From Streptomyces camelliae (GTDB lineage Bacteria; Actinomycetota; Actinomycetes; Streptomycetales; Streptomycetaceae), in assembly GCF_027625935.1 (NCBI RefSeq), contig NZ_CP115300.1, forward strand, positions 7,688,001 to 7,752,000: a DNA stretch of 64,000 nucleotides, written 5' to 3'. This document shows positions 34,373 through 43,152 of the stretch, one piece after another. Position numbers and translations under genes: made by a program. Numbering within the stretch: the first letter of the stretch is position 1; each line of letters opens with the position of its first letter. The notes beneath the pieces were generated by a model, which worked only from the letters and a program-made list of their open reading frames with translations, was not told where the DNA came from and did not search any database.

Positions 34373-35536
34373 ATGAAACTGCTGCACACGTCCGACTGGC
34401 ATCTCGGCCGGGCCTTCCACCGGGTGAACATGCTCGGGGCCCAGGCCGAGTTCATCGGCCACCTCGTCACCACCGTGCGCGAGCACGCCGTGGACGCGGT
34501 GGTCGTGTCCGGTGACGTGTACGACCGCGCGGTGCCCCCGCTCGCCGCGGTCGAGCTGTTCGACGACGCGCTGCACCGCCTCGCGGACCTCGGCGTGCCC
34601 ACGGTGATGATCTCCGGCAACCACGACTCGGCCCGCCGCCTCGGCGTCGGCGCCGGACTCATCCGGCGCGCAGGCATCCACCTGCGTACCGACCCGGCCG
34701 CCGCCGGCACCCCGGTCGTGCTGAGCGACGCCCACGGGGACGTCGCCTTCTACGGGCTTCCCTATCTCGAACCCGCCCTGGTGAAGGACGAGTTCGCGGT
34801 GGACAAGGCCGGGCACGAGGCCGTGCTCGGCGCCGCCATGGACCGCGTCCGCGCCGACCTCGCCACACGCGCGCGGGGCACCCGCTCCGTCGTCCTCGCC
34901 CACGCCTTCGTCACCGGCGGCCAGGTCAGCGACAGCGAGCGTGACATCACCGTCGGCGGGGTGGCCGCCGTACCGGCCGGCGTCTTCGACGGCGTCGACT
35001 ACGTCGCCCTGGGCCATCTGCACGGCTGCCAGACCATCACCGAACGCGTGCGCTACTCCGGCTCCCCGCTCGCCTACTCCTTCTCCGAGACCGACCACCG
35101 CAAGACCATGTGGCTGATCGACCTGGCCGCCGACGGCTCCGTCACCGCCGAGCGCCTCGACTGCCCGGTGCCGCGCCCGCTGGCCCGCGTCAAGGGCATG
35201 CTGGAGGACCTGCTCGCCGACCCCGCCCTGGCCCGGCACACGGACGCGTGGGTCGAGGCCACCCTCACCGACCCGGTCCGCCCCGCCGACCCCATGGCCC
35301 GGCTCACCGAGCGCTTCCCGCACACCCTCAGCCTCGTCTTCGCCCCCGAGCGGGCCCCGGACGACCCCGGGGTGTCGTACGCCCGCCGGCTCGCCGGCCG
35401 CAGCGACCAGCAGGTCGCCCAGGACTTCGTCGCCCATGTGCGCGGCGCCGGGCCGGACGACCGGGAGCTGGACGTGCTGCGCGAGGCGTTCGACGCCGTG
35501 CGCGCCGACGACGCCGTACGGGAGGTGGCCCGGTGA
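34373..35536 (+). CDS. sbcD: Exonuclease SbcCD subunit D (Mre11-type nuclease)
   Basis: 387 residues with every calcineurin-like phosphoesterase motif in order: TSDWHLG at the N-terminus, SGDVYDR, MISGNHD, LAHAFVTGG and LGHLHGCQ, which bind the two manganese ions. With SbcC it cleaves hairpins and protein-blocked DNA ends in a Mn- and ATP-dependent way. The stop overlaps the sbcC GTG (GTGA), the standard coupled arrangement. Confidence 0.97.
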   Translation: MKLLHTSDWHLGRAFHRVNMLGAQAEFIGHLVTTVREHAVDAVVVSGDVYDRAVPPLAAVELFDDALHRLADLGVPTVMISGNHDSARRLGVGAGLIRRAGIHLRTDPAAAGTPVVLSDAHGDVAFYGLPYLEPALVKDEFAVDKAGHEAVLGAAMDRVRADLATRARGTRSVVLAHAFVTGGQVSDSERDITVGGVAAVPAGVFDGVDYVALGHLHGCQTITERVRYSGSPLAYSFSETDHRKTMWLIDLAADGSVTAERLDCPVPRPLARVKGMLEDLLADPALARHTDAWVEATLTDPVRPADPMARLTERFPHTLSLVFAPERAPDDPGVSYARRLAGRSDQQVAQDFVAHVRGAGPDDRELDVLREAFDAVRADDAVREVAR

Positions 35537-38529
35537 GGCTCCACCGGCTCGACATCACCGCCTTCGGACCCTTCGGCGGCTCCCAGAGCGTCGACTTCGA
35601 CGCCCTCTCGGCCGCCGGCCTCTTCCTGCTGCACGGCCCCACCGGCGCCGGCAAGACCTCCGTCCTGGACGCCGTCTGCTATGCCCTGTACGGCACTGTC
35701 CCCGGCGCCCGGCAGAGCGGCAGCGGCAAGGGCATGAACCTGCGCAGCGATCACGCGGAGCCGGGCACCCGCGCCGAGATCCGCCTCGACCTCACCGTCG
35801 CCGGACGCCGGCTGGAGGTCACCCGGCAGCCCGCGTGGGAGCGGCCCAAGCTGCGCGGCAAGGGCACCACGGTCGACAAGGCCCAGACCTGGCTGCGCGA
35901 GTACGACAGCACGACCGGCACCTGGAAGGACCTCAGCCGCTCCCACGACGAGGTCGGCAGGGAGTTCGAGCAGCTCCTCGGCATGAGCCGCGAGCAGTTC
36001 TGCCAGGTCGTGCTGCTGCCCCAGGGGGACTTCGCCCGCTTCCTGCGCGCCGACGCCGAGGCCCGCGGCCGGCTCCTCGGCCGGCTCTTCGACACCCAGC
36101 GCTTCGCCGACGTCGAAAAGCGCCTCGCCGACCGCCGCCGCGCCACCGAGGCACGCGTGCGTGAAGGCGACGCTGCGCTGCTCGCCGACGCCCACCGCAT
36201 GCAGCAGGAGTCCGGCGACGCCATGGAGCTGCCCGAGCTGGCGCCCGGCGACCCGGGCCTGGCCGAGGCGGTCCTCGGTGCCGCCGCCGTCGCCCGCGCC
36301 ACCGCCCGCGAGCGCCTCACCATCGCCCACCTCCGGCTCGGCGCCGCCGAGTCCGCCCACACCGAAGCCCGCCGCGCCCTGGACGCCGTACGCGAACTCG
36401 CCCGGCTGCAGAGCAGGTTCGCCGAGGCCCGGCAGCGCGCCGAGCGGCTCCAGCAGCACTCCGGGGCCCATCGCGAGGCCCAGGAGCGCATGGAGCGGTC
36501 CCGCAAGGCGGAGGCGGTCGCGCCCGCGCTGGAGCTGCGCGAGGTCGCCGAGGAGGAGCACCGCCGGGCCGCCGCCGCCGAGGCACGTGCGCGCGGGACG
36601 CTCCCCGACTCCCACGCCGACGCGGGCGCGAGCGGGCTGGCCGCCGCCGCCCGCCGGGCCGCCGAGGAACTGGGCGGTCTGGACGCCGCCCGCCGCGCCG
36701 AGCAGAAGCTCGTCCAACTGGCTGAGGAGCGCGACGGGCTCGACCGGCAGGAGCGTGCCGACGAGGAGGTGCTGCGCGAGGCCGAAGCCTGGCTCGACGG
36801 CTGGGACGGCGCCCGCGCCGCGCTCCAGGCCCGCGTCGACTCCGCCCAGGAAGCGGCCACCCGCGCCGAACAGCTCGCCGTGCGGCGGGAGCCGATGGGC
36901 AAGCGGCTCACCGCGGCCCGCACCCGGGACGCGCTGGCCGCCGACCTGGAGGACGCGCAGCGCCGGGCCCGCGCCTGCGAGCAGCAGGCCCTCGCCGCCC
37001 GCGCCCACTGGCTCGACCTCAAGGAACAGCGCCTGACCGGCATCGCCGCCGAACTGGCCGCCCACCTCACCGACGGCGAGCCCTGCACCGTCTGCGGAGC
37101 CACCGAACACCCCGCCCCGGCCCGCAAGATCGCCGGACACGTCGACCGCGAGACCGAGGAACGGGCACACCGGACCTCCCAGGAGGCCGACCGGCGGCAC
37201 GCCGAGGCGGAGCGGCGGCTCGGCGTCGTCCGCGAGGCCCTGGCCGCCGCCACCGCCGAGGCCGGTGACACCCCCACCGCCCAACTGGAAGCGCAGGCGG
37301 AGGAGTTGGATCAGGAGTACGCCCGCGCCCGCCGCGAGGCCTCCGCCCTGCACGCCGCCCACGAGGAGCTGCGCCGCGCCGAGCGCGAGCGCGAGCAGCG
37401 CCTGGCCGACCGCCAGCAGGCCGCCGTACGAGCCGCTTCCCGGCTCACCCGGCGCGACACCCTGGAGCGCGAACAGGCCCAGCTGGAAGCGGAGTTGACG
37501 CAGGCGCGCGGCACCGCCGGCAGCGTGGCCGCGCGGGCCGCGCAGCTGGAGCGGCGCGTCGCGCTGCTCACCGACGCCGCCGACGCCGCCCGCACCGCCG
37601 AGGACACCGCCCAGCGCCTGAAGGACGCCGACGCCCGCCTCGCCGACGCCGCCTACCGGGCCGGCTTCGACACCCCGCAGGCCGCGGCCGCCGCCCTCCT
37701 GGACCCCGCCGCCCATCGCGAGCTGCAACACCGCCTGGACGCCTGGCAGTCGGAGGAAGCGGCCGTACGCACCGTGCTGGCCGAGGGGGACACCGCGGCC
37801 GCCGCCCAGCAGCCGCCCGCCGACCTCGCGACGGCGGAGCGCACTGCGGCCGAGGCGGAGCGGCGGCTCCGGGCGGCCGCCTCCGCGCGCGACGCGGCCG
37901 CCCGCTGCTGCACCGAGCTGGACCGCCTCTCCGCGCGCGCCACCGCAGCCGTACGGCGGCTCGCCCCGCTGCGCGAGGAGTACGACCGGGTCGCCCGCCT
38001 CGCCGCTCTCACCGCGGGCACCTCCGCCGACAACGAACGCAAGATGCGCCTGGAGTCGTACGTCCTGGCGGCCCGCCTGGAGCAGGTCGCCGCCGCCGCG
38101 ACCGCCCGGCTGCAGCGCATGTCGTCCGGCCGCTACACCCTCGTCCACTCCGACGACCGCTCCGGACGCGGCCGCAGCGGGCTCGGCCTGCACGTGGTCG
38201 ACGCCTGGACCGGCCGCGAACGCGACACCGCGACCCTCTCCGGCGGCGAGACCTTCTTCGCCTCCCTCGCCCTCGCCCTCGGCCTCGCGGACGTCGTCAC
38301 CGACGAGGCGGGCGGCGTCCGCCTCGACACCCTCTTCATCGACGAGGGCTTCGGCAGCCTCGACGACCAGACCCTCGACGAGGTGTTGGACGTCCTCGAC
38401 TCACTCCGGGAGCGGGACCGCAGCGTCGGCATCGTCAGCCATGTCCCTGACCTGCGGCGCCGCATCCACGCCCAGCTGGAGGTCGTGAAGGGCAGGACGG
38501 GGTCGGTGCTGCGGCAGCGGGGGGTGTGA
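35533..38529 (+). CDS. sbcC: Exonuclease SbcCD subunit C (Rad50-type ATPase)
   Basis: 998 residues. Walker A GPTGAGKTS with Lys41, the Q-loop region, two long Ala/Arg/Glu-rich coiled coils (about 180-500 and 560-830), a zinc hook CTVCG with Cys518 in the middle, then the ABC signature LSGGETFFASLALALGLADV, Walker B LFIDEGFGSLD with Asp937 and an H-loop SHV. It drives the SbcD nuclease in DNA-end processing. Start GTG 35533 overlaps the sbcD stop. Confidence 0.97.
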   Translation: MRLHRLDITAFGPFGGSQSVDFDALSAAGLFLLHGPTGAGKTSVLDAVCYALYGTVPGARQSGSGKGMNLRSDHAEPGTRAEIRLDLTVAGRRLEVTRQPAWERPKLRGKGTTVDKAQTWLREYDSTTGTWKDLSRSHDEVGREFEQLLGMSREQFCQVVLLPQGDFARFLRADAEARGRLLGRLFDTQRFADVEKRLADRRRATEARVREGDAALLADAHRMQQESGDAMELPELAPGDPGLAEAVLGAAAVARATARERLTIAHLRLGAAESAHTEARRALDAVRELARLQSRFAEARQRAERLQQHSGAHREAQERMERSRKAEAVAPALELREVAEEEHRRAAAAEARARGTLPDSHADAGASGLAAAARRAAEELGGLDAARRAEQKLVQLAEERDGLDRQERADEEVLREAEAWLDGWDGARAALQARVDSAQEAATRAEQLAVRREPMGKRLTAARTRDALAADLEDAQRRARACEQQALAARAHWLDLKEQRLTGIAAELAAHLTDGEPCTVCGATEHPAPARKIAGHVDRETEERAHRTSQEADRRHAEAERRLGVVREALAAATAEAGDTPTAQLEAQAEELDQEYARARREASALHAAHEELRRAEREREQRLADRQQAAVRAASRLTRRDTLEREQAQLEAELTQARGTAGSVAARAAQLERRVALLTDAADAARTAEDTAQRLKDADARLADAAYRAGFDTPQAAAAALLDPAAHRELQHRLDAWQSEEAAVRTVLAEGDTAAAAQQPPADLATAERTAAEAERRLRAAASARDAAARCCTELDRLSARATAAVRRLAPLREEYDRVARLAALTAGTSADNERKMRLESYVLAARLEQVAAAATARLQRMSSGRYTLVHSDDRSGRGRSGLGLHVVDAWTGRERDTATLSGGETFFASLALALGLADVVTDEAGGVRLDTLFIDEGFGSLDDQTLDEVLDVLDSLRERDRSVGIVSHVPDLRRRIHAQLEVVKGRTGSVLRQRGV

Positions 38530-38535
38530 CGGCGG

Positions 38536-38982
38536 TCAGCGGCCCAGTGCCCGCCGGGGCAGGGGCGAGGAGTACACGACGCTGGTGGTCACCGAGCCCA
38601 GCGCCCCGATCCTGCCGGAGATCTCCTCCAGATGGGCCATGGACCGCGCGGCGACCTTGATGACGAAGCAGTCGTCGCCCGTCACATGGTGCGCCTCCAG
38701 GATCTCGGGCGTGGCGGCCACCAGATCGTGGAACGGCTTGTAGTTGCCGTTCGGATAGCGCAGCCGCACGAACGCCAGGATCGGCAGCCCGAGCCGCTCC
38801 GGGTCGACCACGGCCGCGTACCCCTGGATCACACCCGCCTCCTCCAGCCGCCGCACCCGTTCGGTGACGGCGCTCGGCGACATCGAGACGGCCCGCGCCA
38901 GCTCGGCGTAGCTGGCCCGGCCCTCCCGCTGGAGGACCTCAAGGATGCGCCAGTCGGTGGCGTCCGGGGAATACACGGTCAT
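38536..38982 (-). CDS. Lrp/AsnC-family regulator
   Basis: 148 residues. AsnC-type HTH (ILEVLQREGRASYAELARAVSMSPS) followed by the RAM ligand-binding domain with the conserved HHVTGDDCFVIKV. These proteins respond to amino acids or other metabolites and usually control a divergent neighbour, here the rhodanese gene. ATG 38982 is preferred to 39027, whose extra N-terminus is unlike the family. It ends six bases from the convergent sbcC stop. Confidence 0.9.
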   Translation of the reverse strand: MTVYSPDATDWRILEVLQREGRASYAELARAVSMSPSAVTERVRRLEEAGVIQGYAAVVDPERLGLPILAFVRLRYPNGNYKPFHDLVAATPEILEAHHVTGDDCFVIKVAARSMAHLEEISGRIGALGSVTTSVVYSSPLPRRALGR

Positions 38983-39040
38983 CCCGGATGGATAGCAGGG
39001 GAATCCCCGGCCCGGCAAGGGGAACACCGTGGATCACCGC

Positions 39041-39069
39041 TTCAGGGAGAACGCCCCGCGCCGTAGATT
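39041..39069 (+). promoter_or_regulatory. Leaderless-type promoter of the rhodanese gene
   Basis: TTCAGG (39041-39046) and TAGATT (39064-39069) are spaced 17 bases. The -10 box ends seven bases before ATG 39077, predicting a leaderless mRNA and supporting that start. Confidence 0.55.
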
Positions 39070-39076
39070 TTCGGTC

Positions 39077-39553
39077 ATGATCAACACGACTTCCGTGAAC
39101 CCCGTACTGCGCGTCGCGCCCGCCGCCCCCGCCGAGGCCGCCGCCTACTTCCGGGCGAGCCTCGCCTTCCACGCCGACGTCTCCGACGTGGCCGCCGCGC
39201 TCGCGGCCGGCGGCGACCCCGGCTTCGTCGTCGTGGACTCCCGCTCGACCGAGTCCTGGGACCAGGGCCACCTACCCGGCGCGATCCACCTGCCCACCGC
39301 GCTCATCCCCGAGCAGGCCGGGCAGCTCCTCGACCCGTCCGTGCCCGTGGTGACGTACTGCTGGGGACCCGGCTGCAACGGCGCCACCCGCGCCGCCCTC
39401 GCCCTCGCCGAACTCGGCTACCAGGTCAAGGAGATGCTCGGCGGCTTCGAGTACTGGGCGCGGGAGGGCTTCGCCTACGAGACCTGGCAGGGACCGGCGC
39501 GCCGCGACGCCGACCCGCTGACCGCACCGGTCGAAGGCGATTGCGGCTGCTGA
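39077..39553 (+). CDS. Rhodanese-like sulfurtransferase domain protein
   Basis: 158 residues, a single rhodanese domain: FVVVDSRSTESWDQGHLPGAIHLP, then the active-site loop VTYCWGPGCNGATRAALAL with the likely catalytic Cys in YCWGPGC, then MLGGFEYWAREG and a Cys-containing tail (GDCGC). It would carry persulfide sulfur in the cytosol. It is divergent from an Lrp regulator, which is the likely controller. Confidence 0.88.
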   Translation: MINTTSVNPVLRVAPAAPAEAAAYFRASLAFHADVSDVAAALAAGGDPGFVVVDSRSTESWDQGHLPGAIHLPTALIPEQAGQLLDPSVPVVTYCWGPGCNGATRAALALAELGYQVKEMLGGFEYWAREGFAYETWQGPARRDADPLTAPVEGDCGC

Positions 39554-39579
39554 CGGCGGCCCGTGTAGGTTCTTGGCCC

Positions 39580-40095
39580 ATGGCTCGATACGCGGAACCA
39601 GGCGCGCTGGAGTGGGTGGAATCGGGCGGCGGCCCCTTGATAGCCGTACCCGAGACGGTGCTGCCGTTCTGGGCGGGTGCCGACAGCGAGGACCTCGCCA
39701 CGGACTACGACCGGGCGTGCGAGGTCGACGGCTACGTCGGCCTGCTCCCCGTCGGCGACAGCGCGGCGCTGGTGTTCGGTGACGAACCCGCCTCCACCTC
39801 CTTCCTGCCGGAACACGCCGCCTTCGTACGGTGGTCCGCCGCGAACTCCGAGGCGGAGCTGCTCGCCGGAGTCCCGGCCGCACTCGACGCGGCGGTGTGG
39901 GGGAGCGAGGTCCACTGGCGGGTGCCCGGCCCGGTGCTCCTGTTCGACTCGGCCTGGCCCGGCCAGGCCGCCGGCCGCATCGAGCACCTCCGGGTGCCGC
40001 TGGAGGCGGGCACGTACGCGGTGCGCGCCGCCTATGCGCAGCCGGGGCCGGAGACCTGGGTCGGTCTGGTGCAGCTCAGCCGGCTCGGTCACTGA
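39580..40095 (+). CDS. Imm21-family immunity-like protein, no cognate toxin in window
   Basis: 171 residues. The opening LEWVESGGGPLIAVPETVLP with the following FWAG and the acidic, Trp-rich body match what I recall of the Imm21 family (immunity proteins of polymorphic toxin systems, also common as stand-alone genes in Streptomyces). No toxin gene, Rhs or WXG100 gene is visible around it. TAGGTT (39566-39571) lies eight bases before the ATG, suggesting a separate leaderless message rather than read-through from the rhodanese gene. Confidence 0.65.
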   Translation: MARYAEPGALEWVESGGGPLIAVPETVLPFWAGADSEDLATDYDRACEVDGYVGLLPVGDSAALVFGDEPASTSFLPEHAAFVRWSAANSEAELLAGVPAALDAAVWGSEVHWRVPGPVLLFDSAWPGQAAGRIEHLRVPLEAGTYAVRAAYAQPGPETWVGLVQLSRLGH

Positions 40096-40113
40096 CCGGA
40101 CCGCCGGCGACGG

Positions 40114-41340
40114 TCAACGCAGCCCGTCGAAGGCGATGTTCAGATGCCGGGGCCCGCGCAGCACGGCGTTCTGCCGGTACGGCGGCGGGTCCTCGACGAG
40201 GCGGGGATTCTCCAGCCGCCGGGCCAGTTCGGACAGGGCGATCTGGGCTTCCAGCCGGGCCAGCGGAGCGCCGAAGCAGCTGTGGATGCCGCTGCCGAAC
40301 CCGAGGTGCTGGATGTCCTCGCGGTCCGGGTCGAAGCGCTCGGGGTCCTTGAAGCGCTCGGGGTCACGGTTGCCCGCGGCCAGCATCAGCCAGATGCGCG
40401 AGCCCTTGGGGATGGTGACCCCGCGCAGCTCGATGTCGGCGATACAGGTGCGCTGCGGCACGATCTGCACGGGCGGCTCGTAGCGCAGCAGCTCCTCCAC
40501 GATCCGCACCGACAGGCCCGGGTCGTTGCGCAGCCGCGCCAGGACCTCCGGATGGCGCAACAGCGTGAGCATGCCGTTGGTGATGAGGTTGACGGTCGTC
40601 TCGTGGCCCGCGATGAGGAGCAGCACCGATGTGCTGAGTACTTCCATCGTCGTCATCGCGCCGTCCGGACCGCGACTGTTCACCAGGTCGGAGAGCATGT
40701 CGTCGCGAGGTTCCCTGGCGCGCTGCTCCACCAGTCCGTTCAGGTACATGCCGAGCTGCAACCGTGCCTCCTGCGCGGTCCGCTCGGATTCGGCGCTCGT
40801 GCGGGTGTCGGGGTCCAGGCCGGCGACGATCGGGTCCACCCAGGCACGGAAGCGGGGCTCGTCCTCGCGCGGCACGCCGAGCAGCCTGCAGATGACGGTC
40901 ACCGGGAAGGGGTACGCGAACTCGTCGACCAGGTCGATCTGCCGTGCGTCCCCGAAGCCGTCGATCAGCCCGGTGACGATCTCACCCAGCTCGCCCCGCA
41001 TGTTCTCGATCCGGCGCGGCCGGTGCGGGGGCCCGAAGGAGCTGTTGGCGATCCTCCGCAGCCGGTCGTGCTCCGGCGGGTCGAGTCGGATGAAGCTGGG
41101 AGGCAGCCCTGTCGCCTCCGGCCCGGACAGCTCGTCGTCCCCGGCGGCGGCCACGTTGGTGGCGTCGGAGCTGATCCGCGGATCGTGGAGCAGCGCCTCG
41201 ATGTCGTAGTACGAGCTGATGACGTAGGGGCCGTCCTCCTCGTGGAGCACCGGCGTCTTGCGGAGTTCCTCGTACAGCGGATACGGGTCGGCGCGGTTGG
41301 CGAAGTCGGTGATCTGACGGAACAGCGAGGCTTGCGGCAT
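40114..41340 (-). CDS. Cytochrome P450, third gene of a self-contained P450 operon
   Basis: 408 residues, soluble bacterial type. I-helix oxygen-activation motif LLIAGHETTVNL, K-helix EELLRYEPP (ExxR) and heme loop GFGSGIHSCFGAPLARLE with the thiolate ligand Cys355. ATG 41340 has AAGGA six bases upstream and is preferred over 41358. It follows genes for its own ferredoxin and ferredoxin reductase, an arrangement like the CYP147 operon of S. avermitilis; the CYP family assignment is a guess from context. The substrate is unknown. Confidence 0.92.
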   Translation of the reverse strand: MPQASLFRQITDFANRADPYPLYEELRKTPVLHEEDGPYVISSYYDIEALLHDPRISSDATNVAAAGDDELSGPEATGLPPSFIRLDPPEHDRLRRIANSSFGPPHRPRRIENMRGELGEIVTGLIDGFGDARQIDLVDEFAYPFPVTVICRLLGVPREDEPRFRAWVDPIVAGLDPDTRTSAESERTAQEARLQLGMYLNGLVEQRAREPRDDMLSDLVNSRGPDGAMTTMEVLSTSVLLLIAGHETTVNLITNGMLTLLRHPEVLARLRNDPGLSVRIVEELLRYEPPVQIVPQRTCIADIELRGVTIPKGSRIWLMLAAGNRDPERFKDPERFDPDREDIQHLGFGSGIHSCFGAPLARLEAQIALSELARRLENPRLVEDPPPYRQNAVLRGPRHLNIAFDGLR

Positions 41341-41374
41341 GACAAGTCCTTGGAGCATCGGCGCCGGTCGGCGG

Positions 41375-42766
41375 TCAGTGGCGGGCAGGGTGGAAGACCA
41401 GCTGCTGGTCGGCCGGTGAGTAGCCGCTGAGGGTCACGGTCGGGCCGTGGGTCGGCAGGGACGGGTCGGGGAAGTCGGCCGCCACCGGCTGCCGGTTCTC
41501 GGGCCGCCGGTCGACCGTCGGGTACTCCACCGGGAACGGCGCGCCCCGCTCGATCTGCCGTGCGTAGAACTCCAGCCAGCGGGTGTTGTCGAAGCTCACG
41601 GCGGCGATGACGCGGCCCTGGTAGCCGTACACGCCGACGAACCGGCGCTCGGCCGGCGAACCCTGCGTGATCATGAGCTGGTCGCCCATGGGCGGGACGC
41701 CGACCGACTTGATGTTCACGCCGAACATCGACGACCAGAACGCCGGCATCCACAGGTGCGGGCGCCGGTCGGCGCCCCGGCAGATCATGTTGTGCGCGGC
41801 CGTCTCCGCCTGCGCGACGGCGTTGCCCCAGTGTTCCAGCGACAGGAACTGGTACCCGAACAGCGCGTGCGGGGAACGGGCCACGTCACCGGCGACGAAC
41901 ACGTCGTCGGTGACGATGCCCCGGAAGTCGAAGGCCCGGCAGCCCGCGTCGCACGCGATCCCCCGCGGCCCGGCGCCGAGCCCCGACCCGGTCAGCCACT
42001 CGGTGTTGCGCTGCGAGCCCAGCGAGACCACCACCACGTCCGCCTCGACGACGCTCTCGTCGGACAGATGGACCGCCCGGACCCGGCCGACCGAGTCACC
42101 CTCCAGCGAGGTCACCGTGACATGGGTGCGCAGGTCCACGCCGTGCTCGGTCTGCAGGTCGGCGGCGACCGCGCCGATCACTCCGCCGAGCGCGCCCACC
42201 AGCGGCGCCCCGGCGCGCTCCGCCACGGTGACCGGGATGCCCATCTCCCGGCAGGCCGAGGCGATCTCCGAACCGGCGAATCCGGCGCCGATGACGAACA
42301 CCCGGCGCGGTCCCGCCTTCAGCCGCTGGTACAGATCGGCCGCGTCGTCCCGCGTCCGCAGCACGCAGACCCCGGTCAGCCGGGCCTCGTCCTCCTTCGG
42401 CCAGGGCCGGGCGCGCACTCCGGTCGCGATCAGCAGCCGGTCGTACTGCACCTCGTCCCCGTCGGCCAGCTTGACCCGCTTGGCCGTCAGGTCGAGACCG
42501 GTCGCCGGGACGCCGAGCCGCCACTTGGCGTCGATGTCCAGGCGGTGCGGCAGCTCGGTGCGGTGCGGGGAGGCCATGCCCAGCAGGACGGACTTCGACA
42601 GCGGCGGCCGGTCGTACGGCTCGTAGGGCTCGTCGCCGATCAGGGTCAGCTCACCGGCGAAGCCCTCGGCGCGCAGCGTCTCCGCCGCGCGCAGGCCCGC
42701 GAGGGAGGCGCCGACGATCACGATCCGCCCTTCGCGCCTGAGCCAGTCCATGTAGTCAGCGGCCAT
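41375..42766 (-). CDS. FAD/NAD(P)H-dependent ferredoxin reductase
   Basis: 463 residues. FAD motif IVIVGASLAGLRAAETLR near the N-terminus, PYDRPPLSKSVL, a second Rossmann NAD(P)H motif VFVIGAGFAGSEIASACR, and VFVAGDVARSP before a C-terminal reductase domain. It resembles rubredoxin/putidaredoxin reductases that shuttle electrons to P450 ferredoxins. ATG 42766 has GGGAGG six bases upstream and overlaps the ferredoxin gene by 11 bases, so the three genes form one transcript. Confidence 0.9.
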   Translation of the reverse strand: MAADYMDWLRREGRIVIVGASLAGLRAAETLRAEGFAGELTLIGDEPYEPYDRPPLSKSVLLGMASPHRTELPHRLDIDAKWRLGVPATGLDLTAKRVKLADGDEVQYDRLLIATGVRARPWPKEDEARLTGVCVLRTRDDAADLYQRLKAGPRRVFVIGAGFAGSEIASACREMGIPVTVAERAGAPLVGALGGVIGAVAADLQTEHGVDLRTHVTVTSLEGDSVGRVRAVHLSDESVVEADVVVVSLGSQRNTEWLTGSGLGAGPRGIACDAGCRAFDFRGIVTDDVFVAGDVARSPHALFGYQFLSLEHWGNAVAQAETAAHNMICRGADRRPHLWMPAFWSSMFGVNIKSVGVPPMGDQLMITQGSPAERRFVGVYGYQGRVIAAVSFDNTRWLEFYARQIERGAPFPVEYPTVDRRPENRQPVAADFPDPSLPTHGPTVTLSGYSPADQQLVFHPARH

Positions 42767-43004
42767 CGGACGCCTCCCGGCCGGATCCGCTCCCCGGTTC
42801 ACCCGCCAGGTCGTCGAGCCCGTCGGCCAGGATCGCCTGCACCGGGCAGGCGGCCACGGCGCGGGCGAGCCGCTCCCGCTGCTCCTCGGGTGCGTTCGGG
42901 TTGTAGACCAGCGACTCCTCGCCGTGCAGGGCGAAGACGTCGGGGGCGAGGAACGCGCACTGGGCGTACCCCTGACATTTGTTGAGATCCACGACGAGCC
43001 TCAT
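42756..43004 (-). CDS. [3Fe-4S]-type ferredoxin of the P450 operon
   Basis: 82 residues. Cluster ligands Cys10 and Cys16 in KCQGYAQC and Cys53 in AACPVQAI. The residue at position 13, where a fourth Cys or a His often sits, is Tyr, so a [3Fe-4S] cluster is expected. The C-terminal 20 residues are a Gly/Ser-rich tail. First gene of the P450 operon. ATG 43004 is used because the longer in-frame extension does not resemble a ferredoxin. Confidence 0.9.
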   Translation of the reverse strand: MRLVVDLNKCQGYAQCAFLAPDVFALHGEESLVYNPNAPEEQRERLARAVAACPVQAILADGLDDLAGEPGSGSGREASDGR

Positions 43005-43113
43005 CGACGCTCCGCTCTTCCCGCGGCCAGGTCCGGTGGGCGCCCCGCGGTGGGTGCGGCCGTCCCGGACGGTGGTCATGTCCCGCTCGCCAGCATGAGA
43101 GCCGTACAGGGAA

Positions 43114-43152
43114 CGCGCCCGTCTTGAGACCCCATCCGGGTCAACGGGCGCG
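43114..43152. terminator. Hairpin between membrane protein gene and P450 operon
   Basis: CGCGCCCGT (43114-43122) and ACGGGCGCG (43144-43152) are perfect inverted repeats with a 21-base loop that includes the TGA of the membrane protein gene on the minus strand. It probably ends that transcript ahead of the ferredoxin gene. Confidence 0.5.
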
